Shown piece after piece: positions 1 through 11,601 of a stretch of 64,000 nt of DNA. Within the stretch, counting starts at the first letter, position 1; the number at the start of each line of letters is the position of its first letter. The position numbers were made by a program, and so were the translations under genes. This DNA comes from Pholiota molesta. Its lineage: Eukaryota; Basidiomycota; Agaricomycetes; Agaricales; Strophariaceae. The stretch lies in the NCBI GenBank assembly GCA_014925825.1, contig JACGCK010000003.1, forward strand, positions 868,001 through 932,000, given 5' to 3'. The notes beneath the pieces are model-generated. The model worked only from the letters and a program-made list of their open reading frames with translations, was not told where the DNA came from and did not search any database.

Positions 1-2722
1 GGAAATTATCCCTCAAGCAGCCAAAATTTCAATGCGCACAACCAACCCGACGCAAGCTCAGCTCTTCCTCCTTTTTCGAGCATTCAAACTATGGGCCCTC
101 CTGCTCCTCAACAGAGCAACGTCTCGTTGGTACGTTATCAAGCATCAGAAGCTGGACATTCGCGATCAAACAAGCAAGCATCGGGATCAAAGAGGCAGGC
201 TCCTACCTCATCAACAGTGACAAGCGCCGACTCTTCAGACTTCGACGATGATGACGGAGGTGACTTGCCCGTTTCTGGACTAGTGGCACCATGGGAGGTA
301 TTGCGGGGCTTGGCGGACGTAGCCATTGAACGAGCGGCTAAGGTATACCGGCCAATTGATACGTAACTATATCGCTGCGCTGACTATTACATTCCTAGGA
401 GAACGGTGATAGCAGTGAACCACATAGCCGAACAAGAACGCCTTCTCCCGAACGCCGATCGCGAAATAGGAAGAGGCGAAGACTCAACAAACTCCCAGCA
501 GGCTTGTCGTACCAAGATGGTGCTCAAATATCTTTTCCTCCAAGATTTTAAATTTGCTCAAGTCTTTGAACCTTCTAGTTGTTACGAAAGGCATTATAAC
601 TGAAGCAGAAGCCCGCGAACTGTTTAAAATGTAAGTCATACAGTGTATTTGCCAAATAAACGTTGAACTAACCTATGCTCAGTTTCTACGCCGGATGCTC
701 AACTTTCTTGTTAGTCAGTTTGCGCTATCATTCAGTCATGTGTGTTGACCTTGATATTGTGATGGAAGGCCTGTATTTGACAGTAGGGCTGACACATATG
801 ATGCACTACATGAGAGATCGCCATTTGCTGTCAACGCTATTTGTATGGTTGCAGCTCGTGTGCGGGATGGCGGAGGTAGGACAGCTATCTTCTATTCCTT
901 GAAGCAGAGCTCATTTCTTTAGCAGGTAAAATGAGCGAAGTCCATCGGAAATGCCTCGAAGAGGTTCAATCTATCTCATCAGCGACCTTATTTGCCCCAG
1001 TGCACCGAATCGAGGCCATTCAATCTATGAGTAAGTGGTTAACATGCATGCCCACCCTTCCTTAATGACACCCTTTGATATAGTTATTGTCTCTGGTTGG
1101 TCGGACAATGGATGGTTGAGCGGTGGTCATGCTGTAAGGATGGCCATGGAATTGTGTCGGTATTCAATTCAGTTACAATGTTCACAATACACATAGACTC
1201 ATTTCACTTTAATAGCCCTTCAGAAAGCTTGGCCAAAACTGCTCAAACGAATAGATGCCAAGATAACAGACTGCGAAGAAGATCGGGACCTCGTGATTGC
1301 TTCGAGAACTTGGTTTTGCCTTTATTTGTTTGAACATCAGTAAGATTTCTGCCTCTGTAGCTTCCACTCTTAAAGTATTGATTAATCTCGTTGCTCCTAG
1401 GCTTTCATATGGCACTGGTCGTCCTGCCGTCCTCAAAGATGACGAAAGTATTCGAGGATGTGCCCATTTTTTAGGTCATCCTCTCGCCACCGAAGACGAT
1501 AAAAGATTAGTATCTACTGTCGAGCTCATTTCCATCCGAGAGCGAGTTCACAACGCCCTTTCTCCTCTGGAAGGACCTGTACGACCAGAACATTTTGAAC
1601 AGTTACATAGGGCAGATATTGATTTCAAGCATTGGTATTCATCATGGGATGTTTTTTTTTCAACGAAGTATGAAGATGCTGGTAGGTATTTGTCTTGCCA
1701 TGCCATACATTTTCTGGACTAATTGAAATTTAGCGTTTTATCGGCAAAGCTTACAAATCCAGCACCTTCATGCGGAACTGTTCCATAATGCCACAGCCTT
1801 GAGAGATATCATTGGGCCGGACGATGTCGACAATATGCCTGTTGCACAGAGAGAACTTGCCCTTCGATCTATTCAAATTGCTCGACAAGGCCTAGACATC
1901 ACTGTCAACTCTCCAGCGTATAGACATGGAATGACGTACGGTATGACAGGATTTTTGCTCATGCTTCTAGTATTATATATCTCATGTTTTCTCGTCAACA
2001 GCCGTTCATTATACCCATGCGACTGCTACTTTTGCAGCGTCATTCCTTCTACGTCTTGCACGTCTTTTGTACGCCCGCTTTCCTTTTCTTTTTGCGTGGT
2101 ATTAACGTTTCATAAATGGAATGCAGCCCAACAGACTGCGACATCGCAGAGGTTCGTACCCAAGTCGAGCAGCTCGCGAAGCTCATGTCAGAGAGTGGGT
2201 TCCTATCCGTTACTTCACAGCTATTTTTTTTTTCTAACAGCAGTAACAGTACCCGGGAAACGCTACGCGCTTACACTGCAATTAATGTTGAAGCGGTCAA
2301 AGAGAAGAAAACCAAATTCGTCACGTTCACCGAAAGTCTTGCGTGACCCGCAAAGGTCTCTAGTCATGGCTGTCGACCACCCTCCTCCCAACTATCAAAC
2401 TCCGGCCCCAGCTCCCGAACATATGGCCACTGAGCCCTTTTCTCCGAACTACGAAGTGAGCAACTTTACGATGCAGAACGCTCAGGCGCATGCTCCTCTA
2501 GTGCCAATGAACGCAATGCCTCAACACTATGATCACCTTTCCCAAACGAACTTCGCTGACGCTGAACAAATATGGCGGGGCCTCGAGCAAGCTGCTGGCG
2601 GCGACCTCCCTGTGTGGATCTCTGACCAAAGTCTTGGTGGACAATCCTTCACACAGCACGGTATTGACGCCTTCATTATCCCTCCGGACTATCTTCCCGT
2701 TGCGCCTCAACAAATTTGGTAA
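1..2722 (+). CDS. Zn2Cys6-class fungal transcription factor, 3' part (PrtT/PriB-like)
   Basis: A multi-exon gene enters from the left edge, so its start and any N-terminal Zn2Cys6 binuclear cluster lie outside the window. Visible parts in order are a Ser/Thr/Asp-rich linker and a basic stretch (near 450-490), then the fungal-specific transcription factor middle domain. That domain carries recognisable blocks such as FYAGCSTFL, HERSPFAVNAICMVAARVRDG, SGWSDNGWLSGGHAVRMAMEL and LSYGTGRPAVL across roughly 680-2000. The C-terminus is a proline/methionine-rich tail ending in DYLPVAPQQIW. Exons are joined by about nine short introns. The family acts as nuclear DNA-binding regulators, and the middle domain resembles basidiomycete proteins annotated as PrtT- or PriB-like. 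That sub-assignment is from memory and tentative. The target genes cannot be inferred. Confidence 0.85.
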
Positions 2723-3085
2723 TACCCAATGCCTGGTTGGCTTATCTTGCTTGTGCTCAAATTTCTATGTTTTCCTCTGTTTGAGGGTGGAGAGTGCGTC
2801 TTTCGTATGACATTTTGTACGGTGTTTTTATACATGCATGGATTCATAACCTGTTATTCACTTCCTACTCAAGCAAAAATAAGTATGCTCGAATGTGCCC
2901 TATTCGCACTTTGTAAATTTAAACAAACGTATTGTTTCCGCTTTATTTGGGATATTCGAATCCTGCTTCAAAGCTTGAAGGGAGCAAGAAGGGAGGTGAA
3001 TTTCACACCGGGTATCGTGCATACCGACCCAGTGTGCGAATTGAAGAGAATTATTTAAATCACGCGGAATGATTCTCTACAAATC
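2723..3085. other. Intergenic spacer
   Basis: AT-rich spacer between two co-oriented genes. It should contain the 3' UTR of the transcription factor and the promoter of the hydrolase. No further gene or repeat is seen. Confidence 0.6.
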
Positions 3086-4294
3086 ATGGGTCCCTTACCT
3101 CCATTTCTGGCACCCCTTGCACGCCCTGAATACAGTGCGCCCACTTTGACATCGCAGAATGCACAATTCATCCACAAGGGTTCTTTGGGCTCCTCACATA
3201 CGCTCTGGTGGTCTCCACTTAGTGATGAAGATCCAGATGATCTGCTGTTCTTTATACCTGGTAAGTAGGAATGTTTTCCGAAAACATCATTCACTCACAA
3301 GACTGCTATTTATCAGGCAATCCAGGACTTGTAGATTTCTATATCCCTTTTCTTACTGCAATCCATGCAAGACAGCTGTCTTCAAATCTTGCTATAATTG
3401 CCAAAGCCCATGTGGACCATTACCCTGGCAAAACCGAAGGAGTTACTAGGTACAGACCTGAAGAAAGCTTGACTGTCCAGGTCCAGGCATCGCTTGAACT
3501 TTTGGAGACAATGATCAATTTTTATGAAAAGAAACCTCGTATCATTGTCATTGGTCATAGCGTTGGCGCTTGGATATCTTTGCAGGTATTATGTGTGGTG
3601 TTTCGCCTTACAGAATCGGTTGCTTAAATTGCATGATTAATTAAGGTCTTGAAAGCACTCCCGGACAAGGTTGCAGCGATGTTTTTGCTCTTCCCCACCA
3701 TCAGCAACATCGCTAATACGCCCAATGGCAAGCTTTTATTTGTGAGTCGTGTTCTGGGCAACCATGTTATATACTAATCGCAATCTAGCCTATATTCTTT
3801 CCTCTCTCAAGGTCCATCCTCTCATCGCTGTCGATATTAGCCAAATGCCTCCCCACTAGATTCCTCTCACTGATATATGCCACCTGGCCTCAAAGTCAAA
3901 TACAGGTGCTACAAGAATTTATTTCTTCCGGGACCAGTATCGCTGCTTCATTAAGTATGGCCCATGAGGAGATGAAGACAATTCGCAATTTGGATACAGC
4001 ACTATTGGCCGATCACAAGGACAAGCTATATTTCTATTTTGCGGAATCTGATAACTGGGTTGGCAAAGAAAGGGAAGCGCTGTTTCAAGCCCTCGATCCG
4101 GACAGTGAGTCCCCGAAAATGATTCGTGGGCAGAGTGGTATTCCGCATGCCTTTTGTATCAGTGAGCTCGCGAAATTATCTGACATATAATATATGTGCT
4201 CAATGGCTTGGATACAGATCATAGTGATATTGTAGCAAAGGAATGCTGCGATTGGCTTGCCTTAATCTTGCGTGAGGCTGTCACGGTGCCATAA
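3086..4294 (+). CDS. Lipid droplet-associated serine hydrolase (LDAH family)
   Basis: The protein starts at the ATG at 3086 (MGPLPPFLAP) and is spread over about five exons. It contains the family's FIPGNPGLVDFYIPFL oxyanion region, a nucleophile elbow GHSVGAW (Ser near 3555-3570), a late aspartate in AESDNWV and a catalytic histidine candidate in the last exon (NHSD). The last intron splits the codon just before that His-Ser-Asp. These are hallmarks of the LDAH alpha/beta hydrolases that associate with lipid droplets and are linked to sterol ester or neutral lipid turnover. The exact substrate is not established for fungal members. The stop codon is at 4292-4294. The length of roughly 300 residues fits the family. 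Confidence 0.9.
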
Positions 4295-4815
4295 GACCAC
4301 GAAATCTGCTACATATTCAAAAAATCATTCAACGGTTAAATTGAATTGGCATTGCGAGAAAGTAAACTTGGAGTTTCTACAATGCGTGTGAGCCTTGTGC
4401 GAGCCTGCAAATCTTGATCATATACCCAAAACCTTATCAAGAGCTAACATACAGATTATTGTATAAGCAATCTTGACTTACACCTGTTATTCCGAAAAAT
4501 AAAGTGTTGAATGAAATAGGGTAGTACAGAAAAGCGAATTTTGGATTGATTTTGGATGGACGCGCGTGGACGCGCGCCAAAGGGACACGCGCATAAATTA
4601 GTTTGTTACATAAGCGTGTTTATATTGAACGTTCCCCAAACGTTCCCCTCAATTTGCAGTCGACGCGTTTTGATCAGGTTCAAACAAGGTTCAAAGCCAG
4701 GTCACTGGCAAACTGCGATACCAGCACATTCAGAGTACAAGTTTGACGCAGAAGCAGGAGAATCTTCTCCGTCCAAGTCTCTCGACGCCTCAAGCTCAAG
4801 CCTTGTGAAGTACCT
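4295..4815. other. Intergenic region with CG-rich repeats upstream of the CHD gene
   Basis: This stretch of about 520 bp holds the 3' flank of the hydrolase and the promoter of the chromatin remodeller. Near 4559-4592 there are several CGCGCG-type repeats, and an ACGCGT hexamer lies at 4663-4668. ACGCGT is the MluI cell-cycle box bound by MBF-type factors, but one copy may be chance. No ORF looks coding. Confidence 0.4.
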
Positions 4816-7800
4816 ATGTCGTCGCGCAACAAGTTGGCCTACGTCGAACCGCCTCATCTTCGTCCTTCGCAAAAGCAACTCTATAAACCCCCAAAGGAAA
4901 CTTCTCTGCAAGACGATATTATATCGCGTCTAGACGAAGTCATCGGCGAATACGTACATGGTGATCAGCATTATTATTTTGCAAGGGAGGGTGGTGGTAT
5001 CGCGCGCAAAGTACGTGTTTGACAACTTTTTTTACGCGTTTCAAGTCCAGTGTTTAAGCCTTCTTACTTAGTATCCTGCAATACCCTTTCTGAAATGGCG
5101 CAAAGATCTGATAGATGAATATGGCAAGTCGCTTCCTGTTGAGAAGATGATATTCTGATGTTTTCCTATAGAGAACAAGAAGTCGGAAGGACGCCTCCTC
5201 CCCTTTGATCCTTCCGCTGCATACATCCATCCTCTCCATCGCATTATTAAAGTGAAGAGCGATGATCATAGCCCTCGAACTAGTCGTTCTCAGGAGCCAG
5301 AATATGTTCCAGACTCTGAAGAAGAAGCAGAGTCAAGGGTAGATTCCAGCGACGACGACGGGGACGATGAAGACTACGATGGAGCACAGACGCGAACGCA
5401 ACCTGCGCGTGCAGTCCGTGCAAGTACGCGAAAGGAGCTTCCTTATAGTCCAAAGAAATCGCGACAAGTTAATGTGCTAGTGTCCGACAGCGAAGGATCG
5501 GGGGCTGAAAGTGAAATAGGCAAAGGTGCTCGCGCTACGAGGAGATCAACACGCACGCGAAAGACAACTGCGATAGTCATAGATTCTGATGATGGCGACT
5601 ATGTTGATGAAGACGATGAAGAAGTTACTATGAAGAAGGGGAGGTATGCAAAGGCAACAAAGAAGAAGACACACCGACCCAAATCTGCGCAGCCTATGTA
5701 CGGACGCTTTCGTGATATCTCGACTCTGAATGAGGATCCATTCTCGGACGATGATAGCAACGAAATATTAAGACGCCATCGCGATATTTGTGAAAAATGT
5801 CACATGGCCCCCGCCCACAAACTCCTAGCTGCCTTCAAGAAAAAGTCAAAGAAAAGGGGGAAAAAGAGAAAACGAAGCACGGACGACGAATTCGAAGAAT
5901 CTGACGACGAGGAAAAAATTAATCAGATGGGTGGATGGGTTCAATGGTAAATTGTGTTGTTATGGGTATTAAGCAGGTGTTCTAACGTTTATAATGCAGC
6001 CTTAAATGCCCAGTCAGTGCTCACTGGAAGTGTCTCGCTTCAACTCAACGAGACGAGGTTCTTAGAGCTGCGAGAGAAAGGGACCACAAACAATGGGAGG
6101 CCACTCAAGATAATATTGGTTCCTCCTCTACCCCTCCCAAGAAACGCATCTCACTGGCGATTGATCAAATCACTGAGTTCATCTGTGGTGGGTAGTTGGT
6201 TGTCTTATGTACAGTTTCTTTTGCCGTCGCTAAGCTCTAGTACAGGCGCATGTACGCGCGGTGGAATTTGTATGGGATGCATGGATACAGCGCTATTGCC
6301 TGATGCATCCCGTACAAAGGCGGTAGAAGCCCCGAACGATACCCAGAAGATGAATTCTGAAGATATCATCATGAGAGACAGCACATTGGCAACGTCAGAA
6401 ACTATTCGTTCTCTGGCACGTGAACTCCTCTTCCGTTGCTTTACCTGCAAGCGTTTGGCCCATTATCGACATTTATCACTAGCTTCAAGTCAAGGAGGCG
6501 AACAAGAACCCGATCTTCCAGACATTGCTGCATACTATCAACGGACCAAGAACTGGCTCTGCTCGGATTGCTCGTCTTTTGGGTATGATCTGGACAAGAT
6601 AATTGCCTGGCGTCCATATCCCGCCAATGCGAAAGAACCTGTTCTCGGGCCGAACCAAATACCTGATTACAAGTCATTACTTCCCCGAGAATATTTAGTC
6701 AAATGGGTTGGCCGAAGCTATCGTCGTGTTCAATGGGTACCTCACATGTGGCTTGTATCAACCAACCTTGCAAAGTTGAAAAACTTCATTTCGGGAGGCA
6801 CAAAGGTCGAATTGTTGAAGCAGCCCGCAGAACCACAAGAAGGCGAAATGGAGGTCGATGATACGGGTCCTGATATTCTGTTCGAAAAAATTGACAACTC
6901 ACGGCCCCCATCTATGAAATCTGGCGATGAAACGTCTGCTCATGGTGCTCTGCCCGACGCAGAACGTAGAATTCCTGTCCCTTGGAAGACCGTTGATCGC
7001 ATTCTTGACGTTTTACTGTGGCGTCCACCAACAAAGAAACCTGCTCCTCGGCCAAAACGCAAGAAAGTCGCTATTATGAGCGAAGATGAAGTCGACAGTG
7101 ACAACGACGTGACTAAACGCCCACCCGCCCAAATTTATGAGAAAGGCGAACAACCTCCTAGTCATTTGACAGAGACGATTGACGAATGGGAAGAGCACGA
7201 TCTCCTGACGAAAGACGATGCAGATTCAGTAGTTTGGGCATTTATAAAATGGGACGGTCTAGGTTACGACGAAGGTAAGATTAAACGCGTTTCTATCACT
7301 GTTGAGTGACCAACAGCATTATCATTATTTACAGCAACCTGGGATACACCTCCAAGGCCGGGAGAACCGGGTCATGCGGCATTCAAAACAGCTTTTGGGA
7401 GGTTCATCGATGCGCAAACAGTATTTATACCCAAGCAAACCAAATCATACTGGCAAACATTTGATAACCGAACTAAGGATGAGTATCGGCGCAGACACAT
7501 CTTGAAGGACGCATCGGATTTGGCTTTAGGACAAGCACCCAATCTAAAGCTTATGCCATTCCAGGTATATCGCCCAATGTCTTCTGTATCGGCCCATATA
7601 TTGATGATGATAACAGGTTGATGGCTTCAATTGGCTCTGCAATAATTGGTGGAATCATCAACATTGCATCCTCGCCGATGAAATGGGACTTGTATGTTAA
7701 CATTTTACATTGATTGAAGATTATATTCTTACAAACGATATTTTCACAGGGAAAAACTGTACAAATCGTCACTTTCCTAGGAAACATCGCAGCGAATTGG

Positions 7801-10800
7801 ACTGCCTTCCCTGCCCTGGTAGTTGTTCCTAATTCTACTATCACCAACTGGGTCAGAGAATTCGAGAGATGGGCTCCCCACTTGCGAGTAGTTCCATTCA
7901 GTGGTGAAAAAGCGGCTCGCGATGTGATTAAGGACTTTGAACTATTTCATAAATCACCTCCTCCAGGAAACACAACTACGAAATTTCATGTCCTTGTCAC
8001 AACGTATGAGACTTTGACCAATGCGAAGGAGTTTACTCCAGTTTTCAAAAATCAACCGCGTTGGGAGGTGAGTAGAAAATTTACCCCGCTCTTTTCTCTA
8101 CATTGACAACTATTCAGGTCCTGGTAGTTGACGAAGGTCAAAGATGTGAGTCCAATTAAGCCACAAAGGTCCTCCATCTTCCTACTAACTCGTGCATATA
8201 GTGAAAAGCGATGCCAGTCTTTTATTCAAGAAACTTAATGAACTAAAGACCGCACACAGAATTATCATGACTGGCGTAAGTCACATAAATATATTAATCA
8301 TGGGTTGTGGAACTAACTATGTATAACAGACACCCCTTAACAATAACATGCGGGAGTTATTTAACCTTATGAATTTCCTGGATCCCGATAATTGGCGCGA
8401 TCTCGAAGCCTTGGAAAAACAACACGAAGTACTTGATGAAGAACTCGTCAAGCAATTACATACTAGATTGCGGCCTTACTTTCTGCGACGTATCAAGAGC
8501 GAAGTTCTTGAGCTACCTCCAAAGGTATGACCGTTCTTAACATTCTTGGAATTCGACTCTTGTTTATATTCCAATACAACAGAATGAAGTCATTGTTCCT
8601 ATATCTATGGCTCCACTTCAAAGGGAAGTATATCGCTCGATTCTGAGTAAGTATCCGGCATCCACTCTTCTTCATCGTTGCCGACTCAATTTGAAGGTCA
8701 CAATTTGAATATTTTGAACGGCTTGGCACAACCCTCCAGTGGACAGACTGGGCCTGCCAAATCGCGCATCAATAATGTCCTTATGCAGCTGCGGAAGTAA
8801 GATATTCTGGTGCTGCTTAAAAATTCCATGTTAATGAATCTTGATATCATTGTAGATGTCTTCAACATCCTTATCTTTACGCGGAGGACATCGAACCACG
8901 TAATCTACCAGCACGAGAGACCCATGAAAAGTTGATTGACGCCAGTGGAAAACTACGATTCCTCAAAGCATTACTTCCTAAGCTGAAAGCTCACGGTCAT
9001 CGGGTTCTTTTATTCAGTCAGGTGTGTTAGACTATTAATATTTCATAATTAACAATACTCAATGCTCATGTATCTGAATTATTCGTAGTTCGTAATCGGT
9101 CTGAATGTGATTGAAGACTTCTTACAAGGAGAAGGATATAAATTCCTTCGTTTGGTAATTATTTCTTACGCAAGCATATACAATTTATTCTTACAAAAAA
9201 CATCAGGATGGTAATACTCAAGGTAGTGTGCGCCAGAAAGCAATGGACGAATATAATAAACCTGGGTCGGAATATTTTATTTTCCTTTTGACCACTCGAG
9301 CCGGGGTAAGTTTTTGGCTTCGTAATGGATTCTATACTCTCTTACATTTTCCTCAGGGTGTAGGAATCAATCTCTTTGTATGTTGTTTGTTATATTTGCA
9401 TCATACCCTAGTTTCTCATGCATCACAGACCGCCGACACTGTTATCATTTACGATCCTGACTTCAATCCACATCAGGTGTGTAGAATTATTGACATCAGC
9501 AAAATGATAACTTACTTGCAAGATTAGGATTTACAAGTATGCCTCTGATCAACCCAAATAGCATTTGGCTCATATCTGTTGTAGGCTATCGCTCGCGCTT
9601 ATCGCTATGGACAGAAAAAGACTTGTTTGGTTTTCAAGCTTATGGTCAAGGACTCTGCGGAAGGTGAGTTTTGAAAGGGGGAAGCGCAGTTATACTCACT
9701 TCAATTCTAGAGCGTATTATGCAAATCGGAAAGCAAAAATTAGTTCTGGACCATCTCATTGTTCAAAAAATGGACGACAATGACGAAAACGGCGGAGAAA
9801 ATGTGCAATCCATCCTGACTTATGGAGCTCAAGCAATCTTCGATTCGGAACAAGAGGCTCGTGATATAACATGTAATTCTTATACCTTCACAAATCATTG
9901 CGATTATTGATATTGTGAAATGGCGCAGACTCTGAAAATGATATCGACAAGCTTCTTGAAAAAACCGAGAAAGAAGCTGTACAAGAGGCACCCAAAGCAG
10001 CTGGCGGGGCAACATTTTCTTTCGCAAAAATCTGGTCTGCAGATAAAGATTCGTTGGAAGAAGTGATGGAAGACGCGAAGAAGGATTCCTGGGCACAGAC
10101 TCTCCAGAAGCTCAATCTCGAACGAGAGAAACAACAACAGAGAGAGATAGCTCAATCCGGTAGAGGCGCACGGCGCAAGGCCGCGGATATTGCCAAGGTG
10201 ACTATCGCTGCTCTCTTTGCATGGTTCAACCATTCTGATTCTGTGGTCAGACCAAGATGCATGTCAACGCTGAAGGATCTGAGCTTTTTGAGCAAAGGCA
10301 GAAACAACAAGCTAAATCGCCTGATGGATCAGCATATTCTGGTTCAGATAGAGAAGGATCTGATGTCGAAAGTGATAGTGACATTGGCATGGCTGATGAT
10401 GACTTTATCGATCCTAATCGAAAAAAGGGCAAGTCTAAGCGCTACGACGCTCTGGACTCGATTCGCGATACTTTATGTGGCCTCTGTAGAAACGAACACG
10501 GCCCCGGTGAATGCCCCATGGTCGAAAGATCGGAAAATCTGGCAGAATACCGCGAAATGCTCATCTTGCACGCTGATGATGAGCCCTGGGAAGAGCGGGT
10601 GAGTTCCCGACCTGGTTCCTCCTAGAAGTATTGCCGAACACTGAATGATCTATTCTATGAAGAGCATTGCAGTCCAAGCCATTGATGAAATCCTTCATAA
10701 AAGAGGGCATTTATCCTTGATTGCTGGCCAACCACTTCACCCATTACCCAAATCAGTAATCGCTCCATCTATCCCGAAAAAGGCGAAAAGCTCTGGTGCT

Positions 10801-11194
10801 GCTCCGACGCAATCACAAGTTCATCAGAATGGAACGTCGACACAATTTCAAGAAGGTCTGCAGCGAGTTGCAGGATCCTCTAAACAAGCTTCTTCATCTG
10901 AACCGAATGGCTCTGGCAAAAAACTCCAGACGGATTTACTGCCGCCACCCTGCAAACTATGTAAGCAGCCTCACTCCTTAGACAATTGTCCTGTGGTTCT
11001 CGCCGGCTCTGCAAGGTATAAATCATGTTCTTCTCATTCCCCTGCTTTCGTTGCTCAACAAACTTCCCACCATTAGCATCTCGTTGCATCTTAGGATTTT
11101 GGAGGGCAAGGAGGATCCATCATTGGCTTCCACTATAGCAAAGCTGCGACGTCTTTTGGTGAATGCAAAAGCACGCGAGAGTAACCCGAGTTAA
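4816..11194 (+). CDS. CHD-type chromatin remodelling ATPase (Mit1/CHD3-like)
   Basis: A large gene of many exons. From the N-terminus it shows an acidic/basic disordered region (5250-5940), Cys-rich PHD-like pieces (CEKC, CLKCPVSAHWKC, CGGTGACTRGGICMGC, CFTC, CSDC), and two chromodomains (EYLVKWVGRSYRRVQWVPHMWL spans near 6690; KWDGLGYDEATWD near 7250-7340). A full SNF2 ATPase follows: ADEMGL+GKT with an intron inside the P-loop at about 7690-7750, Walker B DEGQ, TGTPLNNN, and the helicase C motif with RAYRYGQ. The tail has two zinc knuckles (CGLCRNEHGPGECP and CKLCKQPHSLDNCP). CHD3/Mi-2 and S. pombe Mit1 slide nucleosomes in repressive chromatin complexes, and PHD plus double chromodomain plus ATPase supports that class. 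Walker B reads DEGQ instead of DEAH. The second intron (5124-5171) appears to be GC-AG. The frame is intact throughout. Confidence 0.93.
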
Positions 11195-11601
11195 AATGCG
11201 ATGATCTTCTGATAATTGTTCCTTAGAACAACCCTATAAATTACAGTACTTATCATATATTTTGGTGTTATGCCTCCTTATTTACCTTGTGACATATATG
11301 TCCTCCATGTTTCTTATGAAAATGATAAATAGCTAGTACTCCTAGCTCAGTAATTGAATCTTATTCTTCAGGATCTTGATGTCTATGAAACATTCAGGAG
11401 ACATAATGCAAGAGTCCATATTCTGCCTTGGGCATATATCAAAACCATAATAATGTACATAGGGTACATACATCGGAACCATACATAATTGGATGGTTGT
11501 GGATTAATCAGGCACCAAAATACAAACTGTAATGAAACACTTCCTTCACAGATATGAAGGATATTAAAACTATATGAGTCTAAGTTGGTAGTTAAAATAC
11601 T
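11195..11601. other. Convergent 3' intergenic region
   Basis: AT-rich spacer between two convergent stop codons. It presumably holds both polyadenylation regions. Nothing else is recognisable. Confidence 0.6.
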
